A DNA stretch of 64,000 bases from Telmatactis stephensoni (lineage: Eukaryota; Cnidaria; Anthozoa; Actiniaria; Isophelliidae). The notes beneath the pieces were generated by a model that was not told where the DNA came from, made no database searches, and saw only the letters and a list, made by a program, of their open reading frames with translations. The stretch's first letter is position 1; every line of letters starts with the position of its first letter. The stretch lies in assembly GCA_029948255.1 (NCBI GenBank), contig JALIZF010001814.1:62001-126000 (forward strand). The letters run 5' to 3'. The translations under genes and the position numbers were made by a program. Below, piece after piece: positions 15,001-24,100 of this stretch.

Positions 15001-18000
15001 CTTTGTGTTTATAAAGTAGCTTTTGAAAAAGCCTGTGATCTCTTGATTTCGGCACCTTGTCATAAACCCCGGAAATAATGCTTGGGGTGCCTGTGTAGAG
15101 CCTGAGTCGAATTTTCCCGCCTTTTCTTAATTGAATACGCGCGCGCGCACATCGAAGAAATGTTTTTAAAAATATAAGAAACTAAAAAGAAGCAAAAAGA
15201 AAAAGAGAGTAAAATTAGACAAAGGCTGTATGTCAAAGGTAACTATTAAAAGTCTCTATGTTCTTCTTCCAGGAAACCCATCGTTTGTGAAAAATCAAAC
15301 ATTGTTGATTAATTTGGCTTTCTCAGTTGACAAAAGAAGGCTGCAGTTTGAACAACAGCGGAAACTCTACAAACACTGTCCACGCAAGTTTACCTTAACT
15401 TCATACCATCATCACACGTTTTGCATTTTACTCCCCTTTATTGACCTACTCTCGAGGACCTTTTCAGCTGACTCTGATCTGATTAGGCTTTTCCGCTTAT
15501 CACATCAAAAATACTTCAAAAATAGATAACTAGTTTATTTTATAGTGTCCAGTGTGTTCTAGCGCTTCTACATTCTATATTCTATGCATACATCTCTCAG
15601 CTCACTAGTTCGTTTTTCGTTTACAACTTTTACGAACCAAAGATTACCTTTAAATACTTTCCTAGTGCCTTTTTACGATTTTCCATATTGGTTGTTGTAG
15701 CTAGAGGGTCAGGTCGATGAGGAAGATGGCGACTTGGAAGATGTCCTCCCTGCGAAACATGAGTTCTTTGACGACGAGCGCGAGGATCGATTTTGAGTAG
15801 AAAAAGTTCTGCGTCAAGTCTTAGAAAATGTTTGTAGCGTCTTCTAATAGTCCATTCAAAACCACAATGTTTTAGTTTGATAGTATACCTGTACATAAAA
15901 GATAGGAAGGTTATATATCAAAAGAAATCGAGGTATTAAGGTTTCAGAAAAAAAGCACATGTAAGGATGCGAAAATGACAACAACAGCAACAACAACAAC
16001 AACAACCACAACAACTACAACCAGAATCGATTAAACTGCAAATCTGACTTGCTGAGCAGTGGCTTGGCCAGGATTGTTTCGCAGTACAGGGCCGTAGCAA
16101 GGGGAGGGGCAATGGGGGCGCTCGCCCCCCCCCCCCCCCCCCCCCAATAATTTTTCAACGGTTTTTAAATTTTTGAATTTTTAAATTTAAAGTTTTATAT
16201 GCTGGTTGATATGCTGGGCTGTATTTTAGATTTTAGATGAATACAATATTCAAATGTCGTATATATAACACATTGCTACAGAATTTAGTGTAAGAAGTGC
16301 ATTGTTAATACAGTTCTAAGCTGACCATGTCGACGAATATTATTCGAGACTGATGGAACTGTAAAATGGTATTCTTTTAGATATGCTGGGCTGTATTTAA
16401 ACTCACATTCCAAAGGAATGATCGAAGGTCAGCGCTGGTTTCTGGGATTTCGCCGCCATCTTTAAACAGACTCCAAAAATAACAGGATTAGTAGAAACCT
16501 ATGAAATTACTTTAATATTAATATTTTCACTATTTACAACAGCGAAATGTAATTCTGTTAGGTTGTCCAAAGAGGATGCGCTGAGCGGCTCGCGCTTCGC
16601 GCTCGCAATATTCCATGTCAACTACATGGTTGAAAAGTGGTACTTTTTTCGGGAAATTTAAAGATGGTACCTACATTACTATTAAGATACAACCGAGCTC
16701 TTGACGACTAACTACATCACGTTTCATTCCCCCCCAAAGAAGTTAAAAAAATTCAATTTTGTAAAAAATGGCCATTTTTTTGCCAAGTGGCTCGCACTTT
16801 GTGCTCAATGTAGCTATATATAACACTGGCCCAAGAGAAACATCCAAAAACAACTTAGAAACGTACGGTGGTTGAGAACTCCTTTTCTACCGAAATTCGT
16901 ACCGAGCGGCTCGCGCTTCGCGCTCGCTATAGCTAAATATTGTATTCTCTCACATCACCTACAAAAAGATCAGGTTATGAGTACGATTTGAACTTCAAAA
17001 AACATGCAAGTTTGACTACCATCGAAACGAAGGCTGTGTATTTTAACATTATTATCATTAACAACCACATTTCTGGTGGAGGGGGGATCGTCAAAAGTAC
17101 AACCCTCATTAAGGGGGATCATCAAAATGCTGTAGTGAATTACAGGGGATCAGATGAATTACACTGAGTCGCAACAAAAATCTTCCACACCCCCCAGGCT
17201 CACGAACAAGGGGAGTCACGTGCACGCTAGGACCCTACGGATACGCCCATACATAAAGCATCACGTGGTGCAAATTTACTTTTGTCTTTCGTTCACTATA
17301 ATGCGACTTGAAATCCCGAGAGCCCCCCCCCCCCCCCCCCAATAATTTAGACCTCGCTACGGCCCTGCAGTACGCATGTCACTGAAAAGCCACGCCCATT
17401 TCCATTTTAGTTACGTTTATAATTTATTATTAACAAATTTTTAGATTTTGTTTCAGAGAAAAATTGCAACCGAATCTATCATCACTCTGAAACATTCAAT
17501 ACAAGGTGTGCAATGTTTAAAATGTTGCAAAGAAAAACTTTTATTAACAATTTTTTGTTGCCTTAAATTGTTGCCGTTCTTGTTGCCAGGCAAGATTCAC
17601 TAATGGCAATTTTGCTGGCAACAAAATCTTGGAGCTTTGTGACAGCCAGCATGAGAAAAATTGCAGCATGTATCACCAGCTTTACTGCAATCCAAAAATC
17701 TATAGTGCATGATAGGTCTGCATAGTTGTGTTAAAGGGAAATAAAAATGTGTGCACTTTCCCAATTTTGAATAAGCCCCTCTGCTTAAACAGGCCTCCCT
17801 TTCGAGCTTATTTGGTCATTTAAGGTATATGCCTATATTCATGCCAACCCACCCCTCCAAGGGTTATAACATTGGTATATGCATGTGCAGGTGAAATAAT
17901 CAACTGTTTCTAATGCAACACTGCAGGGCCTGGTTGGTCAAAGGGTGATTAAGCACTTATCCTGGCTCAAATGAATGGTTAATTACGTCTTTCAAACAAT

Positions 18001-20405
18001 AAATTGAGCCAAGCAACTTACAAGTTGGGATTGAATGGGTGAGTTCTAGGCATCCTCTCAACATCTGTTATTTCTGCTGTTACTTCAAATCCAGGAATGA
18101 AGTGTTCAACAACTTTATTTCCACCTTCAGGTAGACTGTAAATTGAGGTTGTGTGTTCAGTTGTAGACAAATCAGATCCAAGTCCCACCGACCCTGTTTC
18201 TAAATAAATACAAATAGATTGCATGGTTAATGTTGATGTCTTGCCAACCGAAAATCCCGAGACATAGCACATAATGGCCGATGACATTACACTGCACAGA
18301 GAACTGATTTTTATAGCAAAACGAATCAAAGACTCATTTTCAAAAGAGACGGAATAAGAAGTGAAAGCAGAGATGAAAGCACAAGATGGTCTTCCATTGT
18401 GACAGTCATGAAAATGAGAAAAACAGAGACAGAAGTGGAGTGCAAGCACTGGAAACAGAAGCAGAAGAATCAGAATGATTCTATTTTTCTTGCTTCCATT
18501 TCTGCTTCTTAATTATCTATTGCTTATGCTAACGATGTGAAAACAAGAACAATGTAAGCATGCAGAAGCATACAAATCAGAAATTATCTTGAGAAGTAAA
18601 ATTATTTGCTTGAAGTGAGCATTCCATCATGCCTTGTATAATTCTCAAACAAGGAATTTTATTTCCTAAGAGAATTAGAATGAGAACATTTAGAAAGAAC
18701 ACTGTTTTGGGGCTTTTAGTGAGGCATCCATTACCACTTCCATCAAGCTCATGTTTTCACTGTCAACATATTTTTCCGTTTCTGTTTTCACTTGCTTTCA
18801 CTGCATGCATGCTCATGAAACCAGATTCTTCTACCCCAGTGTTGGATCCAGGATTATTTATTTATTTGTTTATTTATTTATTTTAAACAATATTCATATA
18901 GGTGATCCAGTTCAGCATAAGGCTGGTTTAAATGAAATCCTGATATAAAGGAAAAACAAAATTACATTACATTTACACGCATAACAAGACAAAGCAAAAT
19001 AACAAAAAAGCTAATAATTTCATTATTTAGTTTCTAAAGTGATTCGTGTGAGCCTTTTTAAATTTTACGATTCTTTTGATTCTAACAGGGAGTTGTATGT
19101 GCATCTCAGGTTAAAAAATCAACATTTCAGAAGTTTCTGTACAAATTCTAATAATCATTTTAAAGGAAAACTACCATCCCTCCCTCAGTAAACTGCATTT
19201 GGAGTCTGTACTATGATAAATATACCACCCACATTGCAACATATTGAATTACTGCAGTTGTATTTATTTTACAACAGCTGTTTCATAGCTTGGATTGAAA
19301 TCGAATTGAAGCCTTGAGTTTTTTCCATTAAATAACCATTGTTTAAAATATCACTTTTTTTCTTGGAGCAACTCTAAGGGCCTTTCTTTTACCGATCCAT
19401 CCCCCCCCCCCCCCCCCTCCCCTCAACAAAAACAAACAGACAACATTGCAAGACATTTTATGATCATGAATCGATCTCAGACGACAGAGCAGACGGCAGA
19501 GCTGACATTAAGTTAACTGTACTTTGAGGTTGTTTTAAAAGTGGACTTCAGTGAGAAAAAATGACCTGGAAAAATTAAATAAAATGTCGTAAAATGAGAT
19601 AAAACATGTTCCTCCCTGCATGAATATTACAATAATTTACTTCAGTCGCTTAATAATATTTACACAAAAAGTGATAACAATTTATACAGCCAATTTGCAT
19701 GGATTACACAGTAATTTTTAATTCATCAACTACGTAAAACCTGAAAACAGATGGTTGAAATCAATACCAATGATTGCATATCAGATAATATTTCAAAACA
19801 TACGAAATATTCAGAGAGAAAAATTGTGATTTACCACAATCCATCACAAACATTTAAAAAGAACAACGCAATTTTATGAATAAAAGATGTAGAAAATGCA
19901 AGAATTGTATTCAAACAACTTTCGCATCTAAAATTCAACCTTCCACAGATTTCTAAATATTCCATAGGCCACAAAGGGTCGGTTGCAATTTTTTTTATAA
20001 AAACCTTAAAAATTCTGCAGGTTTCCACCTTTCATAAGAGCCTTACAAGGATGAACTCTCAATGAGTTTTACAGATATCGGCCGAATAGATCGGCCACTG
20101 AGTTAAGCCTACTTCAACAATACAAACGACTCAAATGCAAAATAGCTCGCATTCGATCTATTCTTACGAGTAACAATAATACTTTAATTCATATTACTTT
20201 ACCATTCTCAAGGTGGAATATCACTGAGTCTTTAAGTTATAGAAAATCTATTTCGAATCCTTGGACTTCTAAAAAGTCCAAGCAGTTACAGGTAGTTTGT
20301 GATTATCAATTACAAGTTTTCACGCTCGAATTCCCTACCTTCTGGATCACTGATGAAGGAGCTTAATTCAGCCATCCTGCCATTCTCTAACGACTTATCT
20401 GTCAT
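1..20405 (-). CDS. PLD1/2-like: Phospholipase D (PX-PH-HKD type, PLD1/PLD2-like), 27 coding exons, 3' end cut by window edge
   Basis: Phosphatidylcholine-hydrolysing phospholipase D, giving phosphatidic acid and choline on membranes (family knowledge). Coding exons in transcript order: 20339-20405, 18022-18199, 15648-15888, 11461-11561, 11067-11165, 10915-10953, 10302-10415, 10136-10174, 9519-9629, 9253-9336, 8881-8962, 8377-8487, 7806-7905, 7227-7330, 6248-6440, 5712-5830, 4992-5105, 4643-4750, 4097-4185, 3141-3283, 2650-2717, 1990-2059, 1208-1281, 859-932, 545-611, 310-357, 1-50. All introns are GT-AG and phases agree at every junction, giving 895 codons before the edge. PX domain is about residues 60-162, PH about 196-310, first HKD H441/K443/D448, second H776/K778/D783. 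The HKD spacing (335 residues) is nearer PLD2 than PLD1, so the long PLD1 loop is absent. About 70 C-terminal residues should lie beyond base 1. Start is the ATG opening [11 protein letters not shown]; 5' UTR uncertain. Confidence 0.93.
440..530. repeat. GAT-rich microsatellite in PLD intron 25
   Basis: Imperfect GATGATGATG run with GGTGATG interruptions. A similar run occurs at 5166-5233 in intron 16. Nothing else is seen in the 180-bp intron. Confidence 0.8.
1351..1780. repeat. Foldback element in PLD intron 22
   Basis: About 430 bp. The left arm (GGTGCGGTAATACGAGCAAC) and the reverse complement of the right end match for roughly 80 bp. The interior repeats GTCTCGCAACAAAATAG-like phrases on both strands. 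Small ORFs across it are by-products of the palindrome. Type: MITE-like, superfamily not determined. Confidence 0.75.
1990..2059 (-). CDS. PLD exon 22, second HKD catalytic motif
   Basis: Reads [20 protein letters not shown] then IGS. The second HxKxxxxD set is H776, K778 and D783. Exon 23 supplies [15 protein letters not shown], completing the GSANINDRS signature of PLD. Both catalytic halves are intact, so the enzyme is predicted active. Confidence 0.95.
2163..2445. repeat. GTGGT-type minisatellite in PLD intron 21
   Basis: About 280 bp of degenerate TGTGG/TGTAG/TGATG 5-mers. It lies 104 bp downstream, in plus coordinates, of the exon that carries the second HKD motif. The His/Thr-rich minus-strand ORF over it is an artefact. 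Confidence 0.85.
2876..3035. repeat. Polypurine (GGGA/GGAA) tract in PLD intron 20
   Basis: About 160 bp of almost pure purine on the plus strand (GGAGGGAGGGAGGGAGGGAG), flanked by further purine-rich sequence from about 2760. Mirror-symmetric and G-rich, so able in principle to form triplex or quadruplex DNA. On the transcribed strand it is a long pyrimidine tract. Confidence 0.85.
3655..4000. repeat. Palindrome-headed repeat, copy 1 (PLD intron 19)
   Basis: Inverted arms at about 3655-3720 and 3770-3832 share AGATTCCATTTT, CCGTGCGTCTGTACTCTAAT and ATGCACAGA. A right part follows with ATTTCAACCAATCTGAGCGC and CCAATCAGAGCGCGCGTAA. The same architecture recurs at 5236-5670. Confidence 0.75.
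5236..5670. repeat. Palindrome-headed repeat, copy 2 (PLD intron 16)
   Basis: Arms contain CCGTGCGTCTGTACTCTA and TGCACAGATGACGTCAAAAT on both strands around a short loop. The following part has three CAAT(C/A)AGAGCGC(A/G)CGT phrases plus GTGTACTGTTATCACAC. Homologous to 3655-4000. Confidence 0.75.
6037..6170. repeat. Short MITE with TTGTACGAAGG termini (PLD intron 15)
   Basis: About 134 bp with inverted ends (GCCGATTGTACGAAGG and CCCTTCGTACAACCGG) and an interior built of TTATCC/GGATAA phrases. Confidence 0.7.
6476..6881. repeat. Foldback element (PLD intron 14)
   Basis: Arms 6476-6514 and 6843-6881 share GAATTCGCATGACT and ACAATAGATTCAAG. A second hairpin with GAGGCTGGGGTGG lies inside at about 6780-6844. 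Confidence 0.65.
6921..7089. mobile_element. Non-autonomous hAT-like element, 5-bp target duplication
   Basis: 169 bp bounded by CAGGGGCGGATCCA and TGGATCCGCCCTG, flanked directly by AATAC on both sides (6916-6920 and 7090-7094). No ORF. Sits in PLD intron 14. Confidence 0.8.
7503..7690. repeat. MITE-like element (PLD intron 13)
   Basis: Imperfect inverted ends (GGTGAACCCCTCTAATGCGG against the complement of the right end ending GGGAGTTCATCG). The interior repeats GTGTCC/CTTAGAGG phrases. Related wording appears at 3340-3380 and 22290-22400. Confidence 0.5.
7806..7905 (-). CDS. PLD exon 13, first HKD catalytic motif
   Basis: Reads [20 protein letters not shown] then [14 protein letters not shown]. 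The HxKxxxxD residues are H441, K443 and D448, with the usual GG after the motif. Acceptor tttccag, donor GTGAGG. The next exon continues with [16 protein letters not shown], as in other PLDs. Confidence 0.95.
8028..8212 (-). mobile_element. tRNA-derived SINE
   Basis: Minus-strand head reads like a Leu/Ser tRNA, with an A box near TGGTCGAGTAGTCAGAGCG and a B box near CGAGTTGAGTCCC. The body reads TAGCTGAGACTG and CAAATTCAGTTTCTC, and the tail reads TTTGCCTCCTTGCCAGTTGG. The body and tail are repeated in the giant palindrome at 26.5-27.1 kb. Sits in PLD intron 12. Confidence 0.75.
8799..8870. repeat. GTCT/GTCC microsatellite abutting a PLD splice donor
   Basis: (GTCT)n with GTCC variants. It ends 10 bp from the exon 11 donor at 8880, so the intron starts almost directly with the repeat. 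Confidence 0.85.
9690..10110. repeat. Diverged tandem repeat with CCAATCAGAGCG phrases (PLD intron 8)
   Basis: Four loose copies of TTTGATAAAG(C/T)ATGCA(T/C)CAAAC, then GTTCAGCCAATCAGAGCG, at about 9703, 9900, 9960 and 10066. They fill the intron between exons 8 and 9. Confidence 0.65.
10136..11165 (-). CDS. PLD exons 5-8, PH domain
   Basis: Four short exons (11067-11165, 10915-10953, 10302-10415, 10136-10174) spliced in phase 2. They read [16 protein letters not shown], then [12 protein letters not shown], then [18 protein letters not shown], then [11 protein letters not shown]. This matches the PH domain between PX and the first catalytic half in PLD1/2. Exon 9 (9519-9629) carries the following helix ([10 protein letters not shown]). 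Confidence 0.9.
13701..13996. repeat. Palindromic MITE, family A copy 1
   Basis: Arms of about 110 bp (13701-13812 and 13882-13996) carry GAGACCATAATACTAAGAGA, GAAGCTCAGTATTGATGTCT and the end GGCGAAGTTA. Relatives sit at 53217-53492 and 61314-61575. Confidence 0.8.
14071..14410. repeat. Foldback element with GTTTCGTGCGTTTACATC arms
   Basis: Arms 14071-14172 and 14310-14410 are inverted copies starting GAACGATTTCACATAACTTA and ending near AACGCACGAAACCGCA. Central 140 bp differs. No coding content. Confidence 0.75.
15648..15888 (-). CDS. PLD exon 3, core of PX domain
   Basis: Begins after an acceptor ending ttatgtacag and ends before GTAATC. It completes the Leu codon split from exon 2 and reads [12 protein letters not shown], then [12 protein letters not shown], the basic phosphoinositide-binding PX stretch, followed by a loop with LPHRPDPL and [11 protein letters not shown]. 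Together with exon 2 ([18 protein letters not shown]) this is the typical PLD1/2 PX start. Intron 3 downstream (11.6-15.6 kb) is the longest repeat-filled intron. Confidence 0.93.
16087..17367. mobile_element. 1.28-kb non-autonomous hAT-like element, 5-bp target duplication
   Basis: Ends CAGGGCCGTAGC and GCTACGGCCCTG, flanked by CAGTA at 16082-16086 and 17368-17372. Two long C runs (near 16126 and 17324) lie just inside the ends. Internal GCGGCTCGCGCTTCGCGCTC occurs twice (16583, 16906). No transposase ORF. It sits in PLD intron 2. Confidence 0.82.
17373..18021. other. PLD intron 2, remainder before exon 2
   Basis: No exon or clear repeat structure seen apart from short TTGTTGCC phrases near 17570-17620. 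Confidence 0.5.
18209..20338. other. PLD intron 1
   Basis: Holds short AGAAGC/GCTTCT-rich self-complementary stretches (18420-18520), a TTTA-rich run (18850-18885) and a poly-C run (about 19400-19417). No supported exon. Confidence 0.5.
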
Positions 20406-20732
20406 ACTTCATTGGTTTTTATATGCCAATACGAAAAAAAACTTCATTTTGCTGGGGTTTTTTTTCCTCTCAGCAAACTGCTTGCACGAACACAGCGCGC
20501 GTACATGCATGTAAACTCGCTACACCACAACACTACACACAGGGATCCCACCCCAGGTGGTAATGACCTACACTTACAATATTTTAAATCTACACAACTT
20601 AGTTCGATTTGAGCTTAAATCAATTCACAGTAATATTCACAGTAGGACGTGTACAGAGATTTCTTTATTGCAGGGTGTTTACGAGAAACTACTTAGAACT
20701 TTCATTTTGGGCTTCCTGTTTCAAACACTTAC

Positions 20733-20780
20733 CACAGGCAGACCGCATTTTCGGGCTATCTTGTAGAACGAAGCGGTGGT
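20733..20780 (-). other. Candidate 48-bp exon between METTL25 and PLD (possible PLD 5' UTR exon)
   Basis: Flanked on the minus strand by a pyrimidine-rich acceptor (ttttatttcaaag) and a consensus donor (GTAAGTG). It lies 454 bp downstream of the METTL25 stop and 328 bp upstream of the PLD ATG. One frame is open, but I could not match the peptide to METTL25 or PLD. An untranslated leader exon of PLD is the simplest reading. Confidence 0.4.
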
Positions 20781-21160
20781 CTTTGAAATAAAAAAATTTC
20801 CATTTGCGCTTTTACTTATTAAAAAAATATAAGATGACAGGCGTGTTTGCCTCCAAGAAAATTGATGACAACAATATTCATTGAGTTTTTGAATATCATT
20901 CAAAAGCATCAGTGCAGCACGTAACGCAAAAAGATATAAGGTATAAATGATTATAAAAGATATAAATTATTATTATTATTACTATTATTATTATTATTAT
21001 ATTATTATTAAGGTGTAACTGCCCGCTATGTTGGACGTCACTGAAAAAAGTTGCACAAGTTGAACTCGATCCTAAACCTACAACTGTAGCTCGCAACGTT
21101 AACTGAACAAACGAATTCTGTGAATTTTTTCATTTTATTTTGATAAAGCTTTTATTTCTG

Positions 21161-21166
21161 TAAAAT
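21161..21166 (-). promoter_or_regulatory. Candidate poly(A) signal for METTL25
   Basis: AATAAA on the minus strand 21 nt past the METTL25 stop, with a second AATAAA at 21135-21140. Usable, but not proven. Confidence 0.5.
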
Positions 21167-21186
21167 CGAAAATTGTTCAAATTCTT

Positions 21187-24100
21187 TCATTTTGAAGCCA
21201 TGATTGCATAAGACCTTGGAGACTTGACTGGATTGAATAACGCTACGATTCTTGCATCTTGTACTCCCTGTGAACAGCAATGCAACAACTACATGTCACA
21301 CACACTAGAAAGTTAGGGAGAAAGGAAGAAGTTTGCCTCTATTCTCTGCTGTGCTGTGCTGTGCTGTGCTGTGCTGTGCTGTGCTGTGCTGTGCTGTGCT
21401 GTGCTCTGTTTTTGGTTTGTTTTGTTGCTGGAGTATTTTCGTTTCGTCTTCTTTTCCTCCCTTTTTTTCGTTTCTTTTTTATTTCTTTCTCTTGTCTCAT
21501 TCAAACCGCCTTTTCTTTATTCCCAGCCTTCTCTTTCCTTCATTTTTTCCCTCTATTCATCTATTACATGAGACAAAATTTCAATTCTCCGGTATTCCAC
21601 TTTTCGTTCTCCTCCTCACTCCTTGTCCCTTGTTCATATTGGAGCTTTAATCAATCATTTCAGTGTAGAAACCTTACCTGTTCATGAAGATAGCATAATC
21701 TATCCATCAAAAATAGACTTTCAACACAAGGAGCTATACATGAACGTAACTGAAATAGGAAATGAAGAAAAGCAGTGTTGGTTCACAGATGAAAGAGATG
21801 CGTATACAGCCACCCCACAGCGCGCGCGCCATAAAATGAAACATTGGCGATGCATATTCCGACTTTTCATTATAAAGTTTCCAAAATATGAGTAGGTATG
21901 TTCACCTGATGAAAAGCCATAATCTGACGCTCCCGACTCTCAAATCTCTTGTAGTAGTACTCTAAGTCTTCTGGTGTAATCTGAAAATGATGGTTATTAA
22001 AGTAAAGTAAAAGCGACCATATTTTACGTCGTCGATAACTCGTGACAGTAATTTGAGTAACTGATAAATTTGAGGTCGACGGTGCGCTCATTTTACTCCC
22101 CTCTCTCCATCAGTGCTCCGTTTTAAGGGTATTTAAAGCTACTTAAAGCTACACAGAAAGGAAAGAAGTTGAGTTACAGTGTACTCTTTCTAAGTCGAAA
22201 ACTCCTTCAAGAAACTCTTACTGGCCATCTTTCACAAATAGTCAGCCATCTTTAGAAGTTTAGGTACAAATATGAAAAAAAAAAAAACAGCACACAATAC
22301 AGTGGCAATTTGGCACCTTACAAGGGTGTCTACCCCACAAGAAAATTTTCTTCATTTGTTGAGTATCAGGAAAACCTCTGTTAACTGACACCCTTTGTAA
22401 CTTCTATGTCCAAATTAAAATATTAAAAGTATTATACAGGGGGTCCACGGAACCCCCCTTGAAGGTTTTAAGCCATTTTTTTTGTCAAACATCGACCAAA
22501 GAATAGAGTATTATACACAGCTGGATTTAAGAAACGGAACCCCCCTTGGAAAAATCCTGGATCCGCCACTGTTATACCTCTTACCATATCACTTGCCAAA
22601 TTCAGCTTCTTGAATGACTTCAAGATATATTCTGTAAATGTCTTACATTTGGCTCCAATTCGTCCTACATGCATTCCCCTAAAAATGGCAAAAGTTTTAT
22701 AATTAGTACACGTTTCAGTATAAAAACAACTTGACATATACTTACGTGGTATTTAATCCAAACTTTTCTTTCAAAATAACCTTAAAATAATAAAAACACG
22801 AATTTATATCTTAATTTGTACATCTGTGGTGAACAGGTTTGTAAGACAAAGGGTGGCTTAGTTGCTTAGTTTCCTCCTAATCCAAATGGCTCAGAGTAGT
22901 TTTGAATCCTATTAAAGGCCTTGCCATCCACTGCCATTTTCCATGCAAATTCAGTCTTAGACAACACTGAATTTTATAGTTCATGTCACTTCTGCTTCAT
23001 CAAATATTAGGAACTGAAAAGTCACCTTCTTTCTGGAATCCATTTTACAACTTGTAATGGTTTGGGGTCATGTGTGCTATTAAGTGTAGGTTCCCAATTA
23101 TTTCCATAAACTGATATCAACATTGCTAAACCAGATAAGCTTTTCTCTGATACTCATGGGGTAAGAATGCCAAAAAGAGTAGGATGGGAATTTCAACCCA
23201 CTTCCATCCATTTCTCTTCCCATTCCTTGTCACTTTGTTTTTTTCCAGAATATGCAGAAAATCATGAGTTTTGCAATTATTTGTTTGTTTTGCTTATTTT
23301 CTTCTATTACATGTTGTAAATACATACCTGAAGCACTGCACGATAAAATATACTCCTTGAAGGAATCTGTAGAAATAATGAAAGACTTTAAAGCTTCTAG
23401 ACACATTGACTAATTGTCAGAGTAGTACAAAAGGAGTTTGGAACATGTTTGAACAAGTTATTAGAGAACTGGGTGGTTCCTTGGGTTTGTCTTGCAGCTT
23501 CATGCCAAGTTTATCTTGGCCTTCAATGCTAATTATTGATGGTCAAGTTAATGTGCATTTTCAATCACTGCATATTATTAAACTGCTGACACAGTAGTTG
23601 CAACAGTGCAGTAAAGACCCATATACCCATATATACACCTATTTCAAAAAAGGTTGTCGGAAGAGAGCCCAAAGCCAACGCGACTAGACCGAAAAGGAGT
23701 ATGGGCAATTTCAAAGCCTCACTTGATTTTCCGATTTGAAATTGACTTTTAACATCAACAGTTCTTATAATGCAGAAGCAAGAACGTAGTGAATTATCGT
23801 GCTGATATTCATGTGCCTTTTCTACCCATACTCCCCTTCGGGCGATTCGCGTAGGCTTTAGACATTTCACCGACAACGTTTTTTGAAATAGGTGTATATT
23901 GTGTCATTATTATTACCTTGCAGACAGATGCAAGCCTATCAGCTGCCTAAAATACAAATGCACAAATATTAAGTTGACATTTGAATAATTTACTACACTC
24001 CAAACAATTTGAATAACAGTTCTGCAATGATTATATACATGTTTATAAAATATTTGAGATATAATGTGCACGGTGATTGGCTGGCTACCATGTTTATATC

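Noticed and set aside
21280..21687. Cys-Ala-Val repeat ORFs
   Set aside because: Created by the TGTGC microsatellite and adjacent pyrimidine tract in a METTL25 intron.
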